Positions 27,387 through 36,158 are shown, counted from the stretch's first letter. The stretch is DNA of 64,000 nt from Gimesia chilikensis (GCF_007744075.1 NZ_CP036266.1:5441748-5505747); one strand, 5' to 3'. The notes: generated by a model from the letters alone, not told the origin. A program made the numbers and translations.

Positions 27387-29186
27387 ATGAATTTACGAGA
27401 AAGTCTGATGATCTGGAATACAGAGGATACTCCCGAACGGGAGACAGCTCGTCAAGAATTATATAAAGACGAGAACCACCGCTTGTGGCCGTTCAGCTTA
27501 CTCTGTTCCTTGGAAAAATCAATCGACCAGACAATGTGGTTATCTGAGTCAATAAAACCACTGTTTCCGAAATTTGAGGAGGGACAACAGTTCCACAAAA
27601 ACCAACTTGCACCAGCAATCATTCGCTTTCGTTTACGACAAATGCTACATGATAAAAATGCCACTTGGTCTGATTCAGACCTGGTTTTATTGGAGAAGTT
27701 ATTAGCAGACGAAGTCGCACGTACCCATTTACTTGGTCCTGAAAATATCCGTCCCCTTCATCAAGGGATGACTCCTGGAAAAATTCTCGAAGCTGCAAAA
27801 GAACTGACAACACTGGCCAACAAGGTAGAACCAAGAAAACGCTTTGAAGTCAAATTCCCACTCACTGGGACCCAGGGGACATTAAGTTCCTGTATCGTTA
27901 CCCTTATAGAACGTCCTCAGTTTCTTTCCACCGACCAATATGTGATTTATGCCCCCTGGTCGCATCTGGTACTTACGAATAAAGATGATACTAAGGGGCT
28001 TAACGATATAGCAGAGTATCTTATTGAAAAGCACGGATTGAATAAAAAACAAAAACATTGTGTTCTCATCGAATTTAACATTTTGACACGAAGTCAGTAT
28101 AACAAGAATTCAACAGATGAGACGATTTATAATCTTACTCCGTATTTATTTGATTTTAAAGGTTCTTCCCTTTCGCTATCAGTAGCTCTGGCCATTTATT
28201 GTGTGGCCAACAAACGTGCTCTCCGGCCATTAATCGCCACTGGTGAAGTCAAGCTAGATGACACAGACAAGGAGCTGATAATTTGCGAAGTGGTAGGACA
28301 AGAAAAGAAATGTCCCGCAATCCTTCAATACTCTAATTGCTGGAACCATTCGCACAGTGTTCTATTGCCGACCGCTTGGAAAGATAAACAAGATGCCAGG
28401 AATTTAGCTGCAGAACTCGAAAAGAAAGTCGACTTTTTTGGAGATGATTTTGAGGGGTTGATCACGGACAGTCTACTAATCACCGATGGCTTTGATGACC
28501 TTCGCGAGTCATATGCTGGTGAGTCATTTTCAGTTGACTCTACTCCGAAACTACCAACTGATTCAAAAGATCTTGCTAACGGCTTTGTCACTGAAGACCT
28601 TCAGACGATTCCAGAGGAGTTGAAAGATTCCGAAAACATACTCGGATCATGGTTTAATCTGAACGATAATAAAACGGAACGACCTTTCTACAAGATCATG
28701 ATTCCCTTTGGAGAATCAACCGTAGAGATTGCGGACTTCATCGAGTTTCAACTCGTCACCAAATGGAAAGCAGTTGCAAATGAGAAAGGCTGGGATGATC
28801 AGGCCAAACTCGATCAACCGGTCGTCATGAAAATCGACTTCGATCAACTGCCCGAATCACCTGACGCTGGCGCTGCTCAGCTGGCGGACTGTGTCGTTTC
28901 GGAGCATTATATCTCCCCGGCCGCGATTGACCTTGCATTGCAAACACCTCGAAAACTCATCATCGTCGTTTACGATTCGAAAGGCGGGCTGAGTTTAGGC
29001 GAAGATCAACAGCGATTCAGTCAAAAACTGGAACTTATGAAGCTACTGCAAGCGAATAAAGGATCTCATGTGATCATCGCCATTTGTGATGATGGTATCA
29101 TCTCCCAATTCTGGGATGACAGTGAACAACTCCAGGCTGCAATCGATTTTGATGTGGATAACTTGATTAAGGAGACGTCTGCTTGA
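27387..29186 (+). CDS. Lon-like (S16) peptidase with novel flanking domains
   Basis: A 599-aa protein. Residues about 255-345 read as a Lon proteolytic domain: KGSSLSLSVALAIYC (catalytic Ser about 261, where Lon has DGPSAG), IATGEVKL (as Lon MTGEITL), GQEKK (Lys about 307, as Lon GGIKEK) and HSVLLPTAWKD (as Lon KTVILP). No AAA domain is attached. The N-terminal 240 residues include a second alpha/beta region, and the C-terminal 190 residues are unassigned. It overlaps the NTPase start by 4 bases, so translation is coupled. The neighbouring STAND-like ATPase with separate WD40 may gate this peptidase. No signal peptide. Confidence 0.65.
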   Translation: MNLRESLMIWNTEDTPERETARQELYKDENHRLWPFSLLCSLEKSIDQTMWLSESIKPLFPKFEEGQQFHKNQLAPAIIRFRLRQMLHDKNATWSDSDLVLLEKLLADEVARTHLLGPENIRPLHQGMTPGKILEAAKELTTLANKVEPRKRFEVKFPLTGTQGTLSSCIVTLIERPQFLSTDQYVIYAPWSHLVLTNKDDTKGLNDIAEYLIEKHGLNKKQKHCVLIEFNILTRSQYNKNSTDETIYNLTPYLFDFKGSSLSLSVALAIYCVANKRALRPLIATGEVKLDDTDKELIICEVVGQEKKCPAILQYSNCWNHSHSVLLPTAWKDKQDARNLAAELEKKVDFFGDDFEGLITDSLLITDGFDDLRESYAGESFSVDSTPKLPTDSKDLANGFVTEDLQTIPEELKDSENILGSWFNLNDNKTERPFYKIMIPFGESTVEIADFIEFQLVTKWKAVANEKGWDDQAKLDQPVVMKIDFDQLPESPDAGAAQLADCVVSEHYISPAAIDLALQTPRKLIIVVYDSKGGLSLGEDQQRFSQKLELMKLLQANKGSHVIIAICDDGIISQFWDDSEQLQAAIDFDVDNLIKETSA

Positions 29187-31228
29187 ATCTTCCGGTCTGG
29201 CGAACTCACTTTCTACGTAATCATGTTGCTAAGCAATTACAGGAACGCAATCAACTGGATGTCCTCGCAGTAGAACATGTCCTGAAGGAGATTGGGGACC
29301 TGGGCATGCAGGACAGTGATGGTCGTAAGCTTAATCGGCATCATCCTGAGGTCTGGAAAGCCGCAGGATATCAGCGTTTTTTCTACCAGGACGAGTCTGG
29401 CAACGCACTCTACTGCCAGCTTGGAATTAATAAAGCGGGGCACTTAAACGATCATAAAACCGATGATGCATTCAGCAATCAGACATCGGGTCCGCATTTC
29501 GATAATCTGAGTGATTTGATTCTCAAGCTGGGACGCACGCATACCAAAGACTTTCAGTATGGCGGTGTCAAACTTACTCCTGACCCGCGCGCTATTGTCC
29601 TGGTCTCTACAACAGGCTCAGGCAAAACTGTCGCAGCACGTAAAGCTTTTCTTGACTGCACTATGGCACCACGCAGTCTACAGCCGTTACTTGCCAATTA
29701 CGTTCCCTGCTGGGCCAAACTCCCGGGAACCATCATTAACAACCATATAGAGCAATACGGAGAACAACATGAAAACTGTCTGCACCTTTTACTGTTACAG
29801 GGACTTGCCAGTATTGCCTGTTCCAATACCGAACAGGACTTACCGCTCAGCCTGATTGTCAGGGAACTGAAACTTGGCCCGCCGGTTTTGATCTTTCTTG
29901 ACCTGAACGCCTACTCTTCATCTCATCAGCAACTCGTTGCCAAGGCCATCATTCAGTTTCAGAAAGTATTCGGTTGTTTTGGCCATCGCTGTGTTGTTTC
30001 CTACCGGGACGGAACATCCAAGTCCGAAACTCCAGATAAACTCCCAGATAAACTCAAAGATGACCGTGGAGAACATATCGGCTTGTATTCAATAAAACAT
30101 GCAACCTCTTTTGAGGCAGAAAGCTATTTTGAAAATTTCCACAAGTTTCGTGCCGAGCTCTCTGATCATATTCCCGGTTGGTCGGAACCTCCATTAACTT
30201 CAGAGCAAAACAAACAGACTGCAGCCTTTCGTGAATTGCTCGACCGTTATCTCGAGGGAAATACTTCAGCCGAGTTGGTTTCAACTCCTCTGTTCATGCA
30301 CTTAGCCACGGTCCTTCCCGACAGTGATTGGAGCAAAGTACACACTCTAGCTGATCTATATGGCATATTGATTGACAAGGCGCATCTAAATGTGACCTCT
30401 AATCATGAGCCAGAAGCGTATGAGAAGTCGTCACTGGGAAAGGATCGGGGCAAATTCGGTAAGCATCTTAAAAATGTGATTTGTACCCGATTCGCCCTTC
30501 ACACCCTCTCAAACGCTTCAACAACGCAAAGTCCATATGATGACTTGGACTGTTTACTCGATTCGCCTGATTTCAATCCCCTGACAAAACGCACTCCCCA
30601 GTGGTTTAACGTTGACCGATTATGGCAACAATCAGGAATCTATTCCAACACACAGGACTGGCCTGCAGAGCAACATCCTGGAACGGTTCCCCCTGAAGAG
30701 GCCATACAATACACCCTGCTGATGCGGGATGGCGATCAGGTTCGTTTTCCTCACGATTCAATGCTGTATTATTTTGCCGGTGTCGTGGCTCTGATCGAGT
30801 ATCAACTTCCCCGGTCTGTCAGTCGACTGACCCAATCCTGGATTCAGGCGACTGCCAGACGGCTGGCGTTAAATCCCTCAGTCTGGAGACTGCCGGCTGC
30901 TTTTCTGGCAATGAAACTGTTTAGCATGGATGTGGAAAGTGGAATAGATGATCCTGAGCAGTGGTTTTCGTTGCAGGTTTTTGTCGAATTAATGGTCCAA
31001 GCAATCGAAACAAAAGAACCTCTGGCAATGGTCCGGCTGCTCGAATCCTATGTCGGGGCCATCAGTCATTTTCCAGGCTACCGGAAAATCCAGGCCATTC
31101 TCTATGAATTTGGCAGCGACATTCGCAAACAGCCCGCGCATTTAATCCCACTGGTTCTGTCCTACGAAGAACCGCAGTTTCGCAAGGCTCTGCTGAATCT
31201 CTGCAAAACAAGAAAGCAATCGACATGA
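29183..31228 (+). CDS. STAND-like NTPase without fused WD40
   Basis: A 681-aa protein. It starts with TTG overlapping the upstream stop, with AAGGAGA 7 bases before. Walker A TTGSGKT (143-149), Walker B-like PVLIFLDLNAYS (about 232-243, same D-L-N pattern as the big NTPases), and FPHDSMLYYFAGV near 530, matching FAHDSLIYYFAA. It ends after the helical region without blades. The next gene (ATGA overlap) encodes a WD40 protein, so the NTPase and sensor are split into two chains here. A 3' fragment of a second copy lies at 50977-51096 in front of the other WD40 gene of this type. Confidence 0.8.
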   Translation: MNLPVWRTHFLRNHVAKQLQERNQLDVLAVEHVLKEIGDLGMQDSDGRKLNRHHPEVWKAAGYQRFFYQDESGNALYCQLGINKAGHLNDHKTDDAFSNQTSGPHFDNLSDLILKLGRTHTKDFQYGGVKLTPDPRAIVLVSTTGSGKTVAARKAFLDCTMAPRSLQPLLANYVPCWAKLPGTIINNHIEQYGEQHENCLHLLLLQGLASIACSNTEQDLPLSLIVRELKLGPPVLIFLDLNAYSSSHQQLVAKAIIQFQKVFGCFGHRCVVSYRDGTSKSETPDKLPDKLKDDRGEHIGLYSIKHATSFEAESYFENFHKFRAELSDHIPGWSEPPLTSEQNKQTAAFRELLDRYLEGNTSAELVSTPLFMHLATVLPDSDWSKVHTLADLYGILIDKAHLNVTSNHEPEAYEKSSLGKDRGKFGKHLKNVICTRFALHTLSNASTTQSPYDDLDCLLDSPDFNPLTKRTPQWFNVDRLWQQSGIYSNTQDWPAEQHPGTVPPEEAIQYTLLMRDGDQVRFPHDSMLYYFAGVVALIEYQLPRSVSRLTQSWIQATARRLALNPSVWRLPAAFLAMKLFSMDVESGIDDPEQWFSLQVFVELMVQAIETKEPLAMVRLLESYVGAISHFPGYRKIQAILYEFGSDIRKQPAHLIPLVLSYEEPQFRKALLNLCKTRKQST

Positions 31229-32124
31229 ATAGAAAGATTCTTCGTGCTCTCTATGCGCCTCAACCTAAGGGGCAATTGACGATGTCGGAACATCGTGCAT
31301 CTGTCAATGCAGTCTGTGTATTTCCAGCGGGTAAATACTGGGAACAGAGCTATGGCCCACGAATCGTTTCTGGAAGTGATGATGGTTCTCTCCTTATTTG
31401 GGATCCAGAAACAGGAGTGACGAACCGTATTGGCGAACATGAAGATTGGGTCCGTAGTGTTTGTGTTCTGCCGGGTGCGGGTGGTGGGGCACCACGGATT
31501 GTCAGCGGGAGTGGTGACAAGACAGTGCGTGTGTGGCGTGAGCAGGAGGAGGGTGTCTGGAAGTGGGAACTGGCGGGCGAACATGAAAATGGGGTCAATA
31601 GTGTTTGTGTTCTGCCGGGTACGGGGGGTGGGGCACCGCGGATTGTCAGCGGAAGTTGGGACAAGACAGTGCGTGTGTGGCGTGAGCAGGAGGAGGGTGT
31701 CTGGAAGTGGGAACTGGCGGGCGAACATGAAGATTGGGTCCGTAGTGTTTGTGTTCTGCCGGGTGCGGGGGGTGGGGCACCGCGGATTGTCAGCGGAAGT
31801 CGGGACGGGACAGTGCGTGTGTGGCGTGAGGAACAGAGAAAAGGTTGGGAGGAGCAAATCTGCCTCCAGCTGGATTCTTCCGTTTCTTCTTTCGCAAGTT
31901 ACGAGCACTACATCTTAATAGCACAGGATAATCAGACCGTTCGAGTCTGGCTACCAGATGAAGACCCGGAGGGACAACACATGTTATGGATAAAAGTTCC
32001 TGCATCAATTGAGAGTGTGATCTGGAATGTCGATCCTCAGACAGGCACTTTACACAAGCCAGAAATCATCGCAGGCACCAGCCGCGGCTTAGCAACGTTC
32101 ACGATTGGAGACTTGCCATTCTGA
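31225..32124 (+). CDS. Stand-alone WD40 protein, six 48-residue blades
   Basis: A 299-aa protein. I count six blades; blades 2-4 are nearly identical at DNA level (144-bp units), with pattern GEH...V.SVCVLPG.GGGAPRIVSGS.DKTVRVWRE. The first blade (YGPRIVSG..DGSLLIWDPETG) and the last two match the ends of the 14-bladed gene at 48929-50980 closely. Six is one short of a closed seven-bladed ring, suggesting a recent blade loss, a six-bladed form, or that the N-terminal 20 residues complete a ring. It is translationally coupled to the NTPase. Likely the ligand-sensing partner of that NTPase. Confidence 0.8.
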   Translation: MNRKILRALYAPQPKGQLTMSEHRASVNAVCVFPAGKYWEQSYGPRIVSGSDDGSLLIWDPETGVTNRIGEHEDWVRSVCVLPGAGGGAPRIVSGSGDKTVRVWREQEEGVWKWELAGEHENGVNSVCVLPGTGGGAPRIVSGSWDKTVRVWREQEEGVWKWELAGEHEDWVRSVCVLPGAGGGAPRIVSGSRDGTVRVWREEQRKGWEEQICLQLDSSVSSFASYEHYILIAQDNQTVRVWLPDEDPEGQHMLWIKVPASIESVIWNVDPQTGTLHKPEIIAGTSRGLATFTIGDLPF

Positions 32125-32439
32125 AAGGTACTTTTATAGCAAAACCACCAATAAAAGTTACCGATTGCAGGACACCAAACGGCGACACACAAAATACACA
32201 AGCAATAATCCGCTTCTGATGAAATAGCAAGAGACCACGCATTCGTCCTCACAACGCCAAATCATGGCGAATCCGTCTCAGACAACACGACGGTTATCGA
32301 CCTGCAGGCGATAAGTTTTTGTGACCGTTGTTGACACCACTGTTTTATTTGTTTCTGGGCGTCTGCCAGACTTATAAATCAACGCTGGATTAAACATCCT
32401 TTGCGAACTCGCGAATCGAGCAATCCACTATCAGCAATG
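32125..32439. repeat. Convergent spacer; first 140 bases repeated near 48800-48928
   Basis: The DNA just after the WD40 stop matches, inverted, the DNA just after the second WD40 gene of the same type, including shared stretches around TTATCAGAAATCG-like and GTTGTGAGGA sequence, with several indels. So the duplicated unit extended past the gene. The rest of the spacer holds no gene that I can support. Confidence 0.55.
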
Positions 32440-33483
32440 TCAGTCGATTCGGCGAGCAACCAGAACGATTCGAGTACGTCGCATCTGCCAATCCTGGGGG
32501 GATTGACGTACTTCCTGCTCAATCGTTTGGTAAAATTCATGTAACAGTTGCGAAAACTGGTCATGGTGACCTGTTTGACTGACAAGACTTTTCAGCCAAA
32601 TGCGGACCGACCATTCACTAAAAGCGCGGATGAAGTTGGTGAACGATGCGGCGAAACTGCGATTACAACCATGTTGGCGCCAGGCAGTAAAATAAGGGCA
32701 GTCGACATGTTCTGCCTCACAGAGTTCAGTGGACAATGAAAGCAAATTTTCTTCGGCTAAGAGCGGGCGTAACACTTCGTCCCGCGTTCTCAGATAGACG
32801 GGAAGCACCTGCCAGTCTGGGTAGTTGGGAGACTCGGAAACACCGAGTTGGCGGCGGATACGAGCCGCAGCCAGACGAACGAGGCGCACCGGGACATGCT
32901 GCTCTCGCATGCTTGCACTGGCTACAGCAATCTGCGAAATAATCAAGCGGCCGCCCGGCACGAGTTCGCGCGATACCGTTTTCAAAAATATCTCCCATTG
33001 AGTATGTGCGATTTCGCTAAGACAGGTCTCGTCGTTTTGGTAATCCTTGGCTGAAACGTATCCCAGGTCCAACCAGTGCAAAGCAGCATGAGTTCTGGAC
33101 TGCTCTGTTTGATTAGAATATTGACCCGTCACTGTACGAAAGCGATTAATGTGGCGTACCAGACTTTTCAAATCGATCGCAGCTCGATCAATATGAATGA
33201 CCTGTACAGGACCTGATGACCACTGCTGCATCGCTTGAACAAAGGCGGCTGTAAGGATAGTGGCATGCTCGTCAGCGCCACATCCTCTATCAACACAAAC
33301 CGCAGGCCATTTTCGATTGTTGGGAAACAATCCTTCGTGAGACATTTGTGCGACGGCCCTTTCAATCAACGGTTCGAGACGTGCCAGGTCTTTCCGCTGC
33401 GGAGCGGATTTGGACTTGGGTTGATCGTGAATCGCACAATCCGAAGTGAACTCGGAACATTTTAGGTCTATCAGAGTCATCAC
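32440..33483 (-). CDS. SABATH-like SAM-dependent methyltransferase
   Basis: A 347-aa protein. VCVDRGCGADEHATI near 63 takes the place of the SABATH motif I (DLGCSSGPNT); THAALHWLDLGYVS near 132 resembles the SSYSLHWLS segment; and WEIFLKTVSRELVPGGRLIISQIA near 163 matches the FLxxRxxELxPGGxMVL region. SABATH enzymes methylate carboxyl or nitrogen atoms of small molecules and are mostly known from plants, with scattered bacterial members. The gene overlaps the membrane-protein gene by 4 bases (ATGA). A substrate cannot be inferred. Confidence 0.65.
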   Translation of the reverse strand: MMTLIDLKCSEFTSDCAIHDQPKSKSAPQRKDLARLEPLIERAVAQMSHEGLFPNNRKWPAVCVDRGCGADEHATILTAAFVQAMQQWSSGPVQVIHIDRAAIDLKSLVRHINRFRTVTGQYSNQTEQSRTHAALHWLDLGYVSAKDYQNDETCLSEIAHTQWEIFLKTVSRELVPGGRLIISQIAVASASMREQHVPVRLVRLAAARIRRQLGVSESPNYPDWQVLPVYLRTRDEVLRPLLAEENLLSLSTELCEAEHVDCPYFTAWRQHGCNRSFAASFTNFIRAFSEWSVRIWLKSLVSQTGHHDQFSQLLHEFYQTIEQEVRQSPQDWQMRRTRIVLVARRID

Positions 33484-34394
33484 TCTACCTCTTCGTGTAA
33501 AGCGAAAGCCATATCATCGTCATCGTAGGCTCCAGCCTCTAAAGCAACTTGATCATCATTAATGTGACTGTTCCCAGCATCGCCTGATGAAATCATCCTG
33601 CGACGCATTAATTCCGCATGACGTTCGGCAAAGAACACGCCGCTGACTCGTGCAACTTCAGTCCCATTGAGCAGTCGAATAATGATGTCTCCATATCCGA
33701 AAAGAATCATGCGCCGTAGAACGCATGGAGTCGAAGCTTCGAATTGCAATCCTCCCAAAGACCGGCTCCAGGCTCGCCGTAGAAACTGCCTTTGTTCCAA
33801 ATAATCCTCATCGTAAGGCAAGACCCAGACTTCATGGAGAGTTTGCCATGCTGAAACGGCTGCAAACAACACGCCTAATACAGTAGAGACGATGAGCGGA
33901 ACTCCCCAGGCAATGTCTACGGGAATCTCATCAAATGCATTGATGAACTTACCAGGAGATTCCGTAAAGTTTTGTCGTAGCAGCAGTGTGAGAACCGATA
34001 TCAGAAGGACAGCAGCTGCAAGATATCCGCATGCCACCGAGCTGAACCGCAGCCCCATCATGGCGATCGTAAGAATTAATGTTGCAAGCCACAGCCAGCA
34101 AAGCGATCCAATGGGGAGCTGCCAATTGGGATTGGCGACATACATATTGAACACACCAGCTCCAGCAACAACCCAGCCGACCCAGATCAGATGTGCTGTG
34201 CAAACAATATCTGGGTGTGAATAGATAATCGTATCATGCCCAGATTTTCGACGTCGCTCTGTGCCAACCATTTGGCGGCGCATCGGTCCAATCGGCAACG
34301 GTATCATTACCAGCAACAGATTCGAGATTAATGCCCAAAGATACTGAGTGGCAACAGCCGGATTGGGATGCCGTTTTCGTTTAATCGATACCAT
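33480..34394 (-). CDS. Multi-pass membrane protein of the methyltransferase operon
   Basis: A 304-aa protein. The ATG at 34392-34394 was chosen because CAGGAGATTGGAT precedes it; a longer frame exists without a ribosome site. About five hydrophobic segments: YLWALISNLLLVMIPLPIG, IWVGWVVAGAGVFNM, LCWLWLATLILTIAMMGL, CGYLAAAVLLISVLTLLL and GVPLIVSTVLGVLFAAVSAW. The soluble C-terminus includes a PH-like or bPH2-like stretch (LRRMILFGYGDIIIRLLNGTEVARVSGV). Family uncertain. It overlaps the methyltransferase and lies 220 bases after the lipoprotein. Confidence 0.65.
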   Translation of the reverse strand: MVSIKRKRHPNPAVATQYLWALISNLLLVMIPLPIGPMRRQMVGTERRRKSGHDTIIYSHPDIVCTAHLIWVGWVVAGAGVFNMYVANPNWQLPIGSLCWLWLATLILTIAMMGLRFSSVACGYLAAAVLLISVLTLLLRQNFTESPGKFINAFDEIPVDIAWGVPLIVSTVLGVLFAAVSAWQTLHEVWVLPYDEDYLEQRQFLRRAWSRSLGGLQFEASTPCVLRRMILFGYGDIIIRLLNGTEVARVSGVFFAERHAELMRRRMISSGDAGNSHINDDQVALEAGAYDDDDMAFALHEEVE

Positions 34395-34614
34395 ATCCAA
34401 TCTCCTGATGAGTGGTTTTGAATTGCCGTTTAAGCGACTTGTGGAGAAGCGCATTCTTTCGTCCATTGTCGATATGCGCACAATGAGTGTGACGTGCCCC
34501 AGAGAATCCCGCCCTTTGCTTGACAAAAGGACTTATGAAAAGGTACGTCTGCTTCCTTCAACAGGAGCAGACGCACCAGATCGATCTGAATTTTCTCATT
34601 CAGGGGAATTCCAA

Positions 34615-35169
34615 TTAGTCTTTCGGATCAAATTCAGAGCGTTTGATGTCGTACTCTGCAGCGATACTTTTGCAGATTTCGAAAGTCGAATCGACATCAT
34701 CGAATGCTGCAAATACTTCACGTTCAAGGTCAGTACGAGGCTCAGTGCCATGGAGGGCAGTAACTTTGAGCCATTCCTGGACGGTGGGAATATCATCTGA
34801 ATATTCATGTACAATGCGAAGCACTCTCTGCCAGGCGGCGATATGCTCGGAGTATGCGTTACAAAATTTTGCAGGACATTCTGAAACGTCAACGTCTTTC
34901 ATACTGACAACTAGATACTCGATCATGGCCTCGGTTTTTGTGTTTTCCGTCAAGTTGAGTTTCGACGAAATTTGGTTATCCGCCTGCAGGGCGCTCAGAA
35001 TGGCTTTGGCTTCCGGGCTTCGATATTTCCGATCAATCTTGTCATCGTGCCTCTCGGAATCGACGTTGTCCGCCAGGGACACTGATTCATGCCCACAACC
35101 TGAAAAGGTTGCCAGACACAACAATACGACTATACTTGCCATGATTCTGATCAAACGCTGTTTTTTCAT
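34615..35169 (-). CDS. Predicted lipoprotein, unknown function
   Basis: A 184-aa protein. A type II signal peptide is clear: basic MKKQRLIRI, hydrophobic IMASIVVLLCLATF and lipobox FSGC, so it is probably lipidated at Cys25. The mature part is acidic and helical with four Cys (VDVSECPAKFC and later), no known motif seen. AGAATTCAGAAATG gives a weak ribosome site. It is the first gene of the lipoprotein, membrane protein, methyltransferase group. Confidence 0.65.
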   Translation of the reverse strand: MKKQRLIRIMASIVVLLCLATFSGCGHESVSLADNVDSERHDDKIDRKYRSPEAKAILSALQADNQISSKLNLTENTKTEAMIEYLVVSMKDVDVSECPAKFCNAYSEHIAAWQRVLRIVHEYSDDIPTVQEWLKVTALHGTEPRTDLEREVFAAFDDVDSTFEICKSIAAEYDIKRSEFDPKD

Positions 35170-35524
35170 TTCTGAATTCTCCGACTAATTTGGGATTTAA
35201 TAAATCAGGCAGTGCTCACATTGCACCTGCCACTATTATTGAAAGGGCCAAGAGCCAGAAATTTCAGCAACGTATGACGACTTTTTACAAAAATAGTGAT
35301 CGCACTTGATTTCGCATGCATGATCAAAAGTGCAATTTACAATTACCAGCGGAGAACCCTGGGGGCAGTCAATGCAATTACTGCAGTGCACTTCTATCGT
35401 TTGAAAAGAGGAAACTCCATAGTTCTGGGACTGAATTCAATCTACGAATGACAAAAGTGACACGAGTGACAGTTAATCATAATGTCACTCATGTCACTCA
35501 CATGGGGGGGGCGACCGAGGGCTA
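35170..35524. other. Intergenic region, 355 bases
   Basis: No gene seen. It contains the inverted repeat at 35458-35496 and imperfect dyads around 35301-35340. It marks the left border of the module B copy. Confidence 0.5.
35458..35496. promoter_or_regulatory. 14-bp inverted repeat behind AAA remnant
   Basis: TGACACGAGTGACA (35458-35471) and TGTCACTCATGTCA (35483-35496), one mismatch. Counterpart of 9908-9946; the loop differs while the arms are kept. Confidence 0.6.
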
Positions 35525-35731
35525 TCACGATTCCTCGATTTCCTTAAGCCGGCGGTAGAATGTCCGCTTGCATTTTCCGGTCTGCAATGTCCAGGCGGCA
35601 ATTCGCGCTTCCGGTTCATCATGTTCGGCTAGAATCTCCGCAACGATTGCCTTCTCCTTAGACTTGTGAGGCTCCCGTCTTCGATCAAAATCGTCCTCAT
35701 CGTGCGGCTGTTGGTTTGCGTCATAGGTCAT
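35525..35731 (-). pseudogene. AAA ATPase reduced to N- and C-terminal ends (in frame)
   Basis: 68 aa. The first 22 residues (MTYDANQQPHDEDDFDRRRE) match the start of the AAA protein at 8815, then it jumps directly to KAIVAEILAEHDEPEA and the HTH-like tail. About 285 residues including both Walker motifs are missing, yet the frame is kept and the ribosome site (AGGAGGGAAG) is intact. It may be a relic, or a surviving small DNA-binding protein made of the HTH tail. Confidence 0.8.
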
Positions 35732-35801
35732 GATACTTCCCTCCTGATGTCGGATGTGAGATAAAAACTACACAGGCTATGTCATGTCTGTCATTGCCAA
35801 G

Positions 35802-35841
35802 AAAAACCAGGGTTGCAGCACTCAGTGTGCAACAACCCTGA
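35802..35841 (-). terminator. Terminator after Pup-like copy 3
   Basis: Stem CAGGGTTG / CAACCCTG with an extended inner stem, followed on the minus strand by GTTTTTC. Counterpart of 8705-8743, with several changes in the stem. Confidence 0.75.
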
Positions 35842-35850
35842 TTGGGGTTC

Positions 35851-36045
35851 CTATTCTCCAGATGAATTTTCACGCTGTTTGAGAACATCCCAGGCAGCAT
35901 CACCTGAGGGGATGATGTCATCGGGCAGATCCCAGCCTCCCTCAGAATGATGGGGAGCTTTTCCAGAGCCAGGTGTGTTTTCGGAGCTCTGCTCCAGTTT
36001 GGTGCCGCCAACTTCTGACTGCGGCAGTGAGTTGAAACTTTTCAT
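35851..36045 (-). CDS. Pup/UBact-like small modifier, copy 3
   Basis: 64 aa, differing from copy 1 at only five positions, with the same WDLPDDIIPSG segment and LKQRENSSGE tail. Start chosen at ATG 36043-36045 behind ACAAGGACC. It carries its own CTGAA-N15-TCCTCT motif (36111-36136) and terminator. Divergently arranged with the module B NTPase. See copy 2 for the link to the ligase. Confidence 0.65.
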   Translation of the reverse strand: MKSFNSLPQSEVGGTKLEQSSENTPGSGKAPHHSEGGWDLPDDIIPSGDAAWDVLKQRENSSGE

Positions 36046-36110
36046 TAGTAGGTCCTTGTTGCAAAGAATAAACACTTTGGCACAACACAATATTGCGCCC
36101 TCTGTTAACA

Positions 36111-36136
36111 AGAGGAAAAAGTGAGAAAGATTTCAG
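36111..36136 (-). promoter_or_regulatory. CTGAA-N15-TCCTCT promoter-like motif (site 6)
   Basis: Exact motif on the minus strand, 65 bases before Pup-like copy 3. Confidence 0.75.
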
Positions 36137-36158
36137 AAGAAGAACATCCAATTTCTCA

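Noticed and set aside
27387..29186. AAA-containing Lon protease
   Set aside because: No Walker motifs in the protein; only the proteolytic-domain elements are seen.
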